A DNA stretch of 11,288 bases, taken from JAADDK01 sp964425415. Its GTDB lineage: Archaea > Thermoplasmatota > Thermoplasmata > Thermoplasmatales > Aciduliprofundaceae. Shown here one piece after another: positions 1 to 6,492 of the stretch (positions within the stretch are counted from its first letter, which is position 1; each line of letters begins with the position of its first letter). The stretch spans positions 1 through 11,288 of the forward strand of contig CAYRMJ010000044.1 in NCBI GenBank assembly GCA_964425415.1, in the 5' to 3' direction. The translations under genes were made by a program, and so were the position numbers. Under the pieces are notes generated by a model. It made no database searches and had not been told where the DNA came from. It was given only the letters and a program-made list of their open reading frames with translations.

Positions 1-134
1 CCAAGATGCGCACCAACGTGCCGATGGTTTACGCTGCGGGAGATGTCACGGGCATCGCAGGACAGATAATCATCGCCGCCGGGCAGGGCGCAATGGCAGC
101 GCTCACCGCCTACGAGGACCTGATGCTGAGATAA
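1..134 (+). CDS. trxB: Thioredoxin reductase-like flavoprotein, C-terminal fragment
   Basis: This is the last 43 codons of a gene cut by the left window edge. The reading frame begins at base 3 and stops at TAA 132-134. The visible residues contain VYAAGDVTG followed by IIIAAGQGAMAA, which matches the second FAD-binding segment of thioredoxin reductase-type pyridine nucleotide-disulfide oxidoreductases (a GD contacting FAD, then an AAGxG/AA helix). Family knowledge: these enzymes pass electrons from NAD(P)H through FAD and a CxxC pair to thioredoxin or a similar partner. The CxxC and NAD(P)H domains lie outside the window, so the exact substrate cannot be read. The fragment is rich in G and C (82 of 134 bases), clearly more than most genes to its right. 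It converges on aspS with a 33-nt gap. Confidence 0.85.
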   Translation, partial: KMRTNVPMVYAAGDVTGIAGQIIIAAGQGAMAALTAYEDLMLR

Positions 135-135
135 C

Positions 136-163
136 TTTTTACATTTCTCTCTTTTTAATTTTT
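136..163 (+). terminator. T-rich candidate terminator after the trxB-like gene
   Basis: The gap after the trxB-like stop codon has two runs of five T (136-140 and 152-156) and another at 159-163 on the + strand, with no obvious stem. Archaeal RNA polymerase commonly terminates at such T-runs, so this is a plausible intrinsic terminator between two convergent genes. This is inference from base composition only. Confidence 0.45.
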
Positions 164-167
164 AGCT

Positions 168-1448
168 TTATGGCACCAGCCTCGTTCTGTCGCGGGGAAA
201 TATCACGCATTCCCTTATGTTTTTCACTCCCGTTATTATCATGACCAATCTCTCCAGTCCGAGACCCCAGCCAGAATGCGGAGGCATGCCGTACCTGAAC
301 GCTCGCAGATAGAACTCAAAGCTCTCTGGATTCAGGCCCTTGCTCTTCATCACAGAAACCAACGATTCGTAATCGTGATTTCTCTGCGCTCCGGAGCTTA
401 GCTCTTTGTCTCTGTACATCAGGTCAAAAGCCAGCGACAATTCTCCGTGGGGCATGACGTAGAAGGGCTTGATTTTCAGAGGCCATTTAGTTATGAAGTA
501 GAAATCATCAATCTTCTCGCCCAGAATTTTAAGAGCCTCCGTGGAGAAATCCTCGCCGTATTCCATATCCACGCTTCCGCTCACCATATTCACAGCTTCA
601 TCGTATGTGATTCTCCTGAACGGAGTATCTGGAGCTTTCATCTCCACTCCGAGAGTTTCTTTTATGCCCTCATCTTCCACAACTCTCTTCACGGCGTTTT
701 TTATGCTCTCTTCCAGAACTCTCATTGCATCCTCATCATTTGCAAAGCTCATCTCGGCGTCAATGGATATGAACTCGTTGAGATGGCGGGTGGTGTTGTG
801 CTCCTCCGCCCGAAAAGCGGGAGCAATCTCAAAAACCCTGTCAAATCCAGCCCCCATCAAAATCTGCTTGTAGAGCTGCGGGCTCTGGTTCAGGTACGCA
901 TCCTTTTCAAAGTACTTTATTGGAAAAAGCTCTGTGCCGCCTTCGGTGGCGGTGGCGACAATCTTCGGAGTGTGCACCTCTATGAAATTTTCAGAGATGA
1001 GCACATCTCTTATTCCCTGAAGTATCTCGCTGCGAGCCTGAAAAACAGCCAGAACCTCAGGTTTTCTTAAATCAAGAAATCTGTTTTCAATTCTCGTCTC
1101 CATGTCCGCCGAGACTCGGTCAGCCACGCCCAGGGGAAGGGGTGATTCGGCAACACTTAGAACTTCAATCTCCTCGGGTAGAATCTCAAAGCCCAGCTTT
1201 GCCTGCTCTGTCTTCTGCACCTTGCCGCGGGCGCATATAACGCTCTCCCTTGTGAGTTTTGTGAATTTTTTGAAATTCTCCTTGCCAATCATGCCCCTTA
1301 TGAGCGTGAGCTGTGCAAACCCGTACCTGTCACGCAGGATTAGGAATGCTATTCTTCCCAAAATTCTTATGTCATGAATCCAGCCGCATACCTTCACTTC
1401 CTCTCCATCCATTTTGGAGGCTTCGGCGGTTGTGTGTGTCCTCAGCAT
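168..1448 (-). CDS. aspS: Aspartyl-tRNA synthetase, archaeal type (probably non-discriminating)
   Basis: A 426-residue class II synthetase that charges tRNA-Asp with aspartate, close in length to other archaeal AspRS (about 430-440 aa). An N-terminal OB-fold (about 1-105) binds the anticodon. The catalytic domain shows the flipping loop TATEGGTELF (166-175), QSPQLYKQ (188-195), motif 2 FRAEEHNTTRH (212-222) and motif 3 GLGLER (395-400). The short archaeal form lacks the large GAD insert of bacterial enzymes. The start fits the conserved N-terminus MxRTH. No SD precedes the ATG, but TTTAAT on the - strand is centred about 27 nt upstream, which suggests a leaderless message separate from the KaiC-like gene 33 nt before it. 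His25 sits where discriminating AspRS has a Trp, while Lys84 (AKLGFE) is retained. The His suggests, by family knowledge, that tRNA-Asn may also be charged. Confidence 0.97.
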   Translation of the reverse strand: MLRTHTTAEASKMDGEEVKVCGWIHDIRILGRIAFLILRDRYGFAQLTLIRGMIGKENFKKFTKLTRESVICARGKVQKTEQAKLGFEILPEEIEVLSVAESPLPLGVADRVSADMETRIENRFLDLRKPEVLAVFQARSEILQGIRDVLISENFIEVHTPKIVATATEGGTELFPIKYFEKDAYLNQSPQLYKQILMGAGFDRVFEIAPAFRAEEHNTTRHLNEFISIDAEMSFANDEDAMRVLEESIKNAVKRVVEDEGIKETLGVEMKAPDTPFRRITYDEAVNMVSGSVDMEYGEDFSTEALKILGEKIDDFYFITKWPLKIKPFYVMPHGELSLAFDLMYRDKELSSGAQRNHDYESLVSVMKSKGLNPESFEFYLRAFRYGMPPHSGWGLGLERLVMIITGVKNIRECVIFPRDRTRLVP

Positions 1449-1470
1449 GGGCGGGAAAAATGCGGGAAGG

Positions 1471-1478
1471 TAATTAAA
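1471..1478 (-). promoter_or_regulatory. Candidate TATA box for leaderless aspS
   Basis: On the - strand this reads TTTAATTA, with TTTAAT centred near 1475.5, about 27 bases upstream of the first base of the aspS ATG (1448). That is the usual TATA-to-start distance in archaea and would start the transcript at or next to the ATG. The sequence just before the ATG is pyrimidine-rich with no SD match, which supports leaderless initiation. The box overlaps the end of the preceding gene only marginally. Confidence 0.5.
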
Positions 1479-1481
1479 GTT

Positions 1482-2882
1482 TTACTTGAAGAACCTTTCA
1501 ACTCTTTTCTTTATCTCCATCTGCTTCGTGGGTGTGCCGCTCATTATGCCTTCCATCTCCTCAACCTTGCCCACTATAACTATGCCCTTCTTTCCCAAGC
1601 GATACTCAATCAATCCTGTTTCGTGGGTTGGAGAATGCGTCTTTATTATTGCAAGTATCTTCTTCAACTCTCCGTTAATCTCCGTGAACAGCAACTTCAC
1701 TATGTTATTTGCAGCGTTTACTATGTAATCATCACCCAGTTTGTCTGTGGCCATTATGTTCGGAGATGTGTACGTGAACATTGTGCTTATTCCGTGACTT
1801 CTCAAAAAGTTTGAGAGCGAGTGTATGAACTCTGGATACTCTTCATCTCTCGCTATAACATTGAGCCCGTGCACCACCACTCTCCTCGCCCCTTCGCTTA
1901 TTCTCTTTATCTTCCACATTAGCTTGTATATGTCCATATCTTCCGCATCAAGTTCCACCACTCTGCAACCGTTTGTATTCGCTTTCATGAACACGTTTAT
2001 GTCCTTCTCTCCGGGCTTAAGAGAGATAAATGCACCCTTGCTCTGAGATGCGCACACGCTCTTTATGAAGCTGATGCCGAACAGGTATATTCCAGAACCC
2101 GGAGGCCCGGTTATTAGAGTTATATCTCCCCTGTAAACCTCGCCTATCATGTTGTCAAGCTTCTGAATTCCCAATGTATCTATCTCGGATTTTCCTCTTC
2201 TTCCATCATAGGGCAAAACTCTCGGATAAACTTCTATTCCGTCATCCATTATTTCAAATCCGTGCCTGCCACCGACAAATCCTGAGCCTCGGGTTTTCAA
2301 TATCTGCAATCTTCTCTTCTTCCCGTCAAAATTCAGACGAATTACAGAATCAGCCACAAACTCCTCAGCTCCGTATCTGCTTCTCCCGTTTACCTCCTCG
2401 CTGGTGAAAACAGTTGTCACACCGTAGCTTTTAAGATTTTGAGATATGTCAAATATGGCGCTTCTAACCGTACGCTCATCTTGATAGTACATAGACAGCG
2501 GCGCGATACCGTCCAGACCCACCAGAGACACATCGTTGACCTTTATGCTGCTCACTATGGATTCGGATAGAACTTCTGATTTTAGAACATCCTTTCCAAG
2601 CACAGGTCTCAAACTTCCAAAATCAAGATAGTGAAACTTTTTGCTCACCTTCTCCAATCTATCCTTAATTCCCATGGGAAGCTTTCTCACTATGTCCTCC
2701 CATGTTTCTTCCAAAGTGACATAGAGCACTTTCTCCCCTGATTCCGCACCTCTCAACAGATAGTTTATGGTGAACAGCGTCTTTCCAGTGCCGCCGCCAC
2801 CGTAAATCAGGTTGAAACTGCGCTCAACGAATCCCCCCTCAATCAGGGAATCAAGATTTTTTATTCCTGTGCTAACTCTCAT
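1482..2882 (-). CDS. Tandem-domain KaiC-like/RecA-superfamily ATPase with degenerate second domain
   Basis: A 466-residue protein with two KaiC-type RecA folds (about 1-222 and 232-445). Domain 1 looks active: Walker A GGGGTGKT (28-35), the KaiC-type acidic pair E58-E59, Walker B ending at D124 (LVGLDG), then the KaiC-like GAEEFVADSVIRL (171-183) and LQILKTRGS (192-200). Domain 2 keeps the fold-defining text, but its Walker A reads GPPGSGIY (259-266), with Ile and Tyr in place of Lys and Thr. Its Walker B position reads VVVHGL, with His338 for Asp, and there is no EE pair. It therefore probably does not bind or hydrolyse ATP and may serve regulation or assembly. The start ATG overlaps the end of the RHH gene by 11 nt and follows a strong SD (GGAGGAGAGG). 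Family members are often called signal-transduction ATPases; the exact role here is unknown. Confidence 0.88.
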   Translation of the reverse strand: MRVSTGIKNLDSLIEGGFVERSFNLIYGGGGTGKTLFTINYLLRGAESGEKVLYVTLEETWEDIVRKLPMGIKDRLEKVSKKFHYLDFGSLRPVLGKDVLKSEVLSESIVSSIKVNDVSLVGLDGIAPLSMYYQDERTVRSAIFDISQNLKSYGVTTVFTSEEVNGRSRYGAEEFVADSVIRLNFDGKKRRLQILKTRGSGFVGGRHGFEIMDDGIEVYPRVLPYDGRRGKSEIDTLGIQKLDNMIGEVYRGDITLITGPPGSGIYLFGISFIKSVCASQSKGAFISLKPGEKDINVFMKANTNGCRVVELDAEDMDIYKLMWKIKRISEGARRVVVHGLNVIARDEEYPEFIHSLSNFLRSHGISTMFTYTSPNIMATDKLGDDYIVNAANNIVKLLFTEINGELKKILAIIKTHSPTHETGLIEYRLGKKGIVIVGKVEEMEGIMSGTPTKQMEIKKRVERFFK

Positions 2883-3285
2883 TTATCCTCTCCTCCACAA
2901 TTCTTTTAGCTATCAACTCCGCAAGCTTCTCACCCACATGCTCGCTTAAAATGTTAACCACCTTTTGAATGTATTCCCCAGGATCGCGTGTTTCTATTTT
3001 CATTATTTCCCGATATGCAAGCTCCGCTTCTTTATCGCCCATGAAACGATTTAAAAGAGCCTTCACGCGATTAGGCATGACTTTCATTGCTCTCTGCAAA
3101 ATAATCTCGCGCCTGTTAAGCTCTTCCAAATATCTTCTTATTGCATCTCTCACAAACTCGGAAGGTCCTTTCCAGCCGTACTGCGGGTACTTTTTTATCA
3201 GCTCACTAATGGCATCGTACATGTCCTTTGGGACTCTAACCATCTTGTCTTCAGAGTTTCCCACACTTTTATTTAAGTGGTTCAT
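2872..3285 (-). CDS. Ribbon-helix-helix (CopG/Arc-like) DNA-binding protein
   Basis: A 137-residue protein. Residues 14-56 fit a ribbon-helix-helix fold: a short strand KMVRVPKDMYD (14-24), helix A (about 22-33), a glycine-containing turn GWKGPSE (37-43) and helix B FVRDAIRRYLEEL (44-56). Such proteins dimerise and place the paired strands in the DNA major groove, so a transcription regulator is likely. The rest (57-137) is charged and helical and has no domain I recognise. It may be an effector or oligomerisation region, possibly contacting the downstream KaiC-like protein, whose start codon lies inside this gene (11-nt overlap, so translational coupling is likely). A - strand TTTAAA about 32 nt upstream would give a leader of only some 6 nt. 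Met15 is an alternative start, but it would clip the strand. The target operator is not identifiable. Confidence 0.8.
   Translation of the reverse strand: MNHLNKSVGNSEDKMVRVPKDMYDAISELIKKYPQYGWKGPSEFVRDAIRRYLEELNRREIILQRAMKVMPNRVKALLNRFMGDKEAELAYREIMKIETRDPGEYIQKVVNILSEHVGEKLAELIAKRIVEERINES
2887..2896 (-). promoter_or_regulatory. Strong Shine-Dalgarno of the KaiC-like gene
   Basis: On the - strand this reads GGAGGAGAGG, four bases before the KaiC-like ATG. It lies within the last codons of the RHH gene. A strong site inside the preceding reading frame supports coupled translation of the pair and fixes the start at 2882. Confidence 0.7.
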
Positions 3286-3313
3286 TGTATTTAACCCTTT
3301 TCACAAACGAAAG

Positions 3314-3320
3314 TTTTAAA
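3314..3320. promoter_or_regulatory. Near-palindromic TATA element between the RHH gene and egsA
   Basis: TTTTAAA (TTTAAA is its own reverse complement) lies in the 84-nt divergent gap. Read leftward it would start transcription about 6 nt before the RHH ATG. Read rightward it would give egsA a leader of about 26 nt that includes its SD. A second + strand candidate, ATTTTAATAT, lies at 3336-3345 and would give an almost leaderless egsA. Neither choice can be settled from the sequence. Confidence 0.4.
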
Positions 3321-3358
3321 GCGCAATTATGAGAAATTTTAATATGAAGTTACGGTTT

Positions 3359-3366
3359 AGGTGAGG
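3359..3366 (+). promoter_or_regulatory. SD that decides the egsA start
   Basis: AGGTGAGG contains AGGTGA, a six-base match to the archaeal SD consensus GGAGGTGAT, five bases before ATG 3370. The in-frame GTG at 3361 is part of this SD and is therefore unlikely to be the start. Confidence 0.7.
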
Positions 3367-3369
3367 CAA

Positions 3370-4425
3370 ATGGAGTTTGATAAGGCCAAATGGATGCAGA
3401 TGCCCCGCGAGATTTATGCTGGCCATGAAGTTCTTGATAATTTAGGCGAGATGTGTGAGCGGTTCGGGTTGAAGGGCCGAGCCATGGTTATCACAGGAGA
3501 GACCACATTCTCCATAGCAGGTGAGAAGGTCATCAAAATTCTTAAAAAAAGCAAATATGATGTTGATTTTATAAAGACTGGCGGGGCCACAAAAAAGAAT
3601 TTGGTTGAGGTAAAAAAAGTTGCAAAGGGCTTTGATTTTTTGGTGGGGGTTGGTGGGGGCAGCAAAATTGACCTTGCTAAAAAAGCATCTTACGATCTTA
3701 AGATTCCTTTTATAAGTGTGCCCACCGTCGCAAGTCATGATGGCATTGCAAGTCCAAGAGCATCAATAAAGAGCAATGGCACGAGCATGTCAATGGAAGC
3801 TCATGAGCCCTTGGGCATAGTTGCAGACACGGGAATTCTTATACAGTCTCCGTATCGCTATCTCGCAGCAGGCGCGGCGGATGTCATAGGAAACATCACG
3901 GCCATAAAGGATTGGGAGTTGGCACACAAATTGAAAAATGATGAGTTCAGCTCCACGGCTTACGGACTCGCCAAATACGCTGCAGAGTCTGTGATTGAGC
4001 AGGCTGATTCTATAAAGCCCAATTTGGAGTACAGCGCTTGGGTGGTGGTGAAGTCCATAATTGTGTCGGGCATGGCAATGAGCATAGCCAATTCTTCGCG
4101 ACCTGCCAGCGGCTCAGAGCATTTGTTCGCACATGCCCTTGAAAAGCGCGCGCCGGGCAAGGCACTGCATGGAGAGATGGTGGGCGTGGGCACGATTATG
4201 ATGCTGTACCTTCATGGTGGGGACTGGAAGGGTATTAGGGATGTGCTGCGAATGATAGGTGCACCAACCACAGCTCGCGAATTGGGTGTGGAAGATGAGG
4301 ATGTGATATGGGCTCTGATGCATGCCCATAAAATGAGAAAGAGGTACACAATTCTTGGAGACAGGGGTTTGAGCAAAGAAGCTGCTGAGAATTTGGCAAA
4401 AATAACAGGAGTGATAGGGAGGTGA
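3370..4425 (+). CDS. egsA: sn-Glycerol-1-phosphate dehydrogenase
   Basis: A 351-residue cytoplasmic enzyme that reduces dihydroxyacetone phosphate to sn-glycerol-1-phosphate with NAD(P)H, the step that sets the stereochemistry of archaeal ether lipids. It belongs to the iron-type alcohol dehydrogenase/glycerol dehydrogenase superfamily. The nucleotide-binding segment is GVGGGSKIDLAKKA (93-106). SVPTVASHDGIASP (116-129) is the typical G1PDH substrate/cofactor segment. The metal (Zn) ligands are likely D171 (GAADVIGN), H251 (GSEHLFAH) and H267 (LHGEMVG). The start is set at ATG 3370, because the upstream GTG at 3361 falls inside the SD AGGTGAGG. It heads a + strand operon: the UPF0179 gene begins 6 nt after its stop. 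Bacterial glycerol dehydrogenases and AraM share the fold, but the archaeal setting and motifs favour EgsA. Confidence 0.95.
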   Translation: MEFDKAKWMQMPREIYAGHEVLDNLGEMCERFGLKGRAMVITGETTFSIAGEKVIKILKKSKYDVDFIKTGGATKKNLVEVKKVAKGFDFLVGVGGGSKIDLAKKASYDLKIPFISVPTVASHDGIASPRASIKSNGTSMSMEAHEPLGIVADTGILIQSPYRYLAAGAADVIGNITAIKDWELAHKLKNDEFSSTAYGLAKYAAESVIEQADSIKPNLEYSAWVVVKSIIVSGMAMSIANSSRPASGSEHLFAHALEKRAPGKALHGEMVGVGTIMMLYLHGGDWKGIRDVLRMIGAPTTARELGVEDEDVIWALMHAHKMRKRYTILGDRGLSKEAAENLAKITGVIGR

Positions 4426-4426
4426 T
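4418..4426 (+). promoter_or_regulatory. Nine-base SD overlapping the egsA stop codon
   Basis: GGAGGTGAT is complementary over nine bases to the conserved 3' end of archaeal 16S rRNA. It spans the egsA stop codon TGA (4423-4425) and ends five bases before ATG 4432. This selects ATG 4432 over the in-frame TTG at 4426 and points to efficient re-initiation by ribosomes finishing egsA. Confidence 0.8.
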
Positions 4427-4431
4427 TGAAT

Positions 4432-4860
4432 ATGGCAATAATAACACTTGTTGGAAAGGATATGGCGAAGGAAGGTTTAGAGTTTCAGTACATGGGTCCT
4501 TTGATGGAATGCAGAGGTTGCAAATTAAAAAATGTGTGTTTCAACCTTGATGAAGGAAAGTGGTACAGAGTTGTTAAGGTGCGAGATAAGGAACATGAAT
4601 GCAGAGTTCACAATGATGGAAAAGTTGTCACGGTGGAAGTTGAGGAAATACCTGTTCCCATACTCGTGGCGGCAAAGACTGTGGTGGAAGGAGAGGTTCT
4701 TGAGTACCATAGAGTGAGCTGCCATCATGCCGATTGCGAGGATAGAGAGCTATGCATGCCCATGGGCCTCAGAGATGGAACAAAAATAAAGGTGGTTAAA
4801 ATAGTAGGCACGGTGGAGTGCGGAGGCAGAGAGTTCAAAAAAGTGCTGGTAACATGGTAG
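4432..4860 (+). CDS. UPF0179 family protein, cysteine-rich
   Basis: A 142-residue protein matching the archaeal UPF0179 family, whose members are widely conserved and functionally uncharacterised. The recognisable core is KEGLEFQYMGPLMECRGCK (13-31) followed by NVCFNLDEGKWYRVVKVRDK (34-53). Eight cysteines stand out: C27, C30, C36 and C57 in the first half, C97, C102 and C108 in the second, plus C130. The spacings CxxC-x5-C and Cx4Cx5C suggest one or two metal sites (zinc or iron-sulfur); this is inference. H58-60-type residues near C57 and the HH at 98-99 could add ligands. The gene is the middle one of a tight operon: 6 nt after egsA and overlapping the GTPase gene by 7 nt. The start follows a nine-base SD. 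No signal peptide or membrane segment is seen. Confidence 0.85.
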   Translation: MAIITLVGKDMAKEGLEFQYMGPLMECRGCKLKNVCFNLDEGKWYRVVKVRDKEHECRVHNDGKVVTVEVEEIPVPILVAAKTVVEGEVLEYHRVSCHHADCEDRELCMPMGLRDGTKIKVVKIVGTVECGGREFKKVLVTW

Positions 4861-6056
4861 AGTTGGGAATTGTGGGCAAGCCCAACGTGGGCAAAAGTAC
4901 TTTTTTCTCTGCTGCCACTTTGCAGAGTGTTGATATTGCCAATTATCCTTTTACTACCATTGAAGCAAACAAGGCAGTGGGCTATGTCCGCAAACCATGT
5001 CCGCATGTGGAGATAGGTGTGCAATGCAATCCAAAGCGTTCTCTGTGCGCCGATGGCACTCGCCTTATACCTGTTGAGCTGATTGATGTGGCTGGATTGG
5101 TTCCGGGCGCGCATGAAGGGCGCGGGCTTGGCAACAAATTTCTGGACGATTTGAGGCACGCAGATGCGCTTATTCACATAGTTGATGTCTCTGGCTCAAC
5201 GGATTCAGAAGGAAACCCTGTGGATTTAGGCGCACATAATCCGATGGAAGATGTGAAGTTTTTGGATAATGAGATAACTTACTGGGTTGCCTCAATCATA
5301 CTCAAAGGCTGGGTGCGCCTTTCCCGAAAGATTGAAGGAGAGAAAAAAAAAGTTCATGAGGTTTTGGCGGAGCGACTGTCGGGATTGAATGTGTCTGAGC
5401 GCCATATTAAAGATGCAATTGTGCACTTGGGTCTTGAGGACAAGCCAACCAAATGGAGCGAAGAAGATGTGCAAAACTTAGCGAGGGAAGTTATGAAGAG
5501 AGCAAAACCTATGCTGATTGCCGCAAACAAGGCGGATAAGGTTGAGCCTGCAATAGTTAAAAAATTCGTAGATGAAGCATCAAAGTTTGGTTATCAGGTT
5601 ATACCGATGAGTGCGGATTATGAGCTGGCGCTGCGCAGAGCGGCCAAGGCTGGATTAATAAAGTACATTCCGGGAGATACGGATTTTGAGGTTCTAAAAC
5701 ACAATTCTTTGAACTCGGCACAGAAAAATGCGCTGGAGAAAATCCGAGAGTTCATGGCACATTTCGGAGGTACGGGTGTGCAGAGAGCATTGGAATTTGC
5801 GGTGTTTAACCTTCTTGACATGATTGCTGTGTATCCGGTGGAAGATGAAAACAAATGGGTGGACAAAAATGGAAATGTTTTACCAGATGTGTTTCTTATG
5901 CCTCGTGGGTCCAAAGCCATTGACCTTGCTTACAAGGTGCACACCGATTTGGGCGATAATTTCATACGCGCCGTAAATGGAAGAACAAAGATGATTCTTG
6001 GCCACGATTACGAGTTGCAGGATGGAGATGTGATAAAAATCATAGCAAAAGCTTAG
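4854..6056 (+). CDS. ychF: YchF/Obg-like translation-associated GTPase (archaeal type, TGS domain)
   Basis: A 400-residue P-loop NTPase of the Obg/YchF group. The motifs are G1 GKPNVGKS (8-15), a likely G2 around T34-T35, G3 DVAG (78-81), G4 NKAD (225-228) and G5 SAD (253-255). A helical insert (about 150-215) follows the Obg-like pattern and a C-terminal TGS domain (about 322-399) ends in LQDGDVIKII. Bacterial YchF has lost the guanine-specific NKxD and uses ATP. This archaeal form keeps it, so GTP is the likely nucleotide. Family members bind ribosomes, but a defined step is not established. ATG 4854 overlaps the UPF0179 stop by 7 nt, giving the expected MVELGIVGKPN start. The SD is weak, so translation probably depends on coupling. 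Readings beginning upstream at 4818 add unrelated residues. It converges on the 6053-6463 gene with a 4-nt stop overlap. Confidence 0.93.
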   Translation: MVELGIVGKPNVGKSTFFSAATLQSVDIANYPFTTIEANKAVGYVRKPCPHVEIGVQCNPKRSLCADGTRLIPVELIDVAGLVPGAHEGRGLGNKFLDDLRHADALIHIVDVSGSTDSEGNPVDLGAHNPMEDVKFLDNEITYWVASIILKGWVRLSRKIEGEKKKVHEVLAERLSGLNVSERHIKDAIVHLGLEDKPTKWSEEDVQNLAREVMKRAKPMLIAANKADKVEPAIVKKFVDEASKFGYQVIPMSADYELALRRAAKAGLIKYIPGDTDFEVLKHNSLNSAQKNALEKIREFMAHFGGTGVQRALEFAVFNLLDMIAVYPVEDENKWVDKNGNVLPDVFLMPRGSKAIDLAYKVHTDLGDNFIRAVNGRTKMILGHDYELQDGDVIKIIAKA

Positions 6057-6463
6057 ATAAAGTTCAATATAACGGGAACAAGGCATAATGAAGAGAACAT
6101 AAACATGGCTATTGCGCTTATTATTCCCGCAATTCTGACCGCATTACTGATTTTTGGAATGAACATTCCAGCCAAGGTGGATATGGCAGTTCCAATACCG
6201 GCAGTTCCCATTATCAAAAGCCCGTAAAGCATCATACTCTGAGAAACCAATGCTATGAGCGATAAATAGTAGATTAAAAAGCCAATCCAAGTCAGGGCAA
6301 TTGATGCTATAAGCGCAACTGCAATCTTCCTTCTAATGGTTTTTATATCCTCTTCTGAGAGCTCCTCATACTCCACATTTTTTTCATCATCATTTATCTC
6401 CTCTGACTTAGTGTTCTCCTCATCTAAATCCTCGTCATCATAGATATCCCACTCATCATCCAT
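6053..6463 (-). CDS. Small membrane protein with very acidic N-terminal tail
   Basis: Not recognised as a named family. The protein has 136 residues if started at ATG 6463. Its first 39 residues hold 22 Asp/Glu, then a basic patch KTIRRK (41-46) leads into three hydrophobic stretches, roughly 47-73, 77-101 and 109-135, that read as transmembrane helices. The basic patch suggests that the acidic tail is cytoplasmic (positive-inside rule). The next in-frame ATG upstream (6505) would add 14 residues and push the gene over the shared TATA box and nearly to the pus10 start. ATG 6463 lies 25-26 nt from the TATATA centre, as expected for a leaderless message. Its stop codon overlaps that of the YchF-like GTPase. 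The tail could bind metal or basic partners; no function is inferred. Confidence 0.72.
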   Translation of the reverse strand: MDDEWDIYDDEDLDEENTKSEEINDDEKNVEYEELSEEDIKTIRRKIAVALIASIALTWIGFLIYYLSLIALVSQSMMLYGLLIMGTAGIGTAISTLAGMFIPKISNAVRIAGIISAIAMFMFSSLCLVPVILNFI

Positions 6464-6485
6464 CTCATGCTCATCTCTAAAAAAG

Positions 6486-6492
6486 TATATAA
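6486..6492. promoter_or_regulatory. Bidirectional TATA box between the membrane-protein gene and pus10
   Basis: TATATAA, with the palindromic core TATATA (6486-6491) centred at 6488.5. The first base of the pus10 ATG (6515) is 26.5 nt to the right and the first base of the divergent ATG (6463) is 25.5 nt to the left. Both fit leaderless archaeal promoters sharing one box. The rightward direction has an A-rich upstream element (TAAAAAAG) that could act as BRE, so pus10 may be the stronger direction. Confidence 0.65.

Noticed and set aside
447..1070. Long open frame on the + strand opposite aspS (about 207 codons)
   Set aside because: It is antisense to a gene with every expected AspRS motif. 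Its translation is Cys/His/Phe-rich with no domain, and no promoter or SD precedes it. The same holds for + strand frames at 1102-1377 and 1374-1814.
4818..4853. Upstream GTG start for the YchF-like GTPase
   Set aside because: It adds residues (MRRQRVQKSAGN) absent from the family and deep inside the UPF0179 gene. The P-loop N-terminus MVELGIVGKPN begins naturally at ATG 4854.
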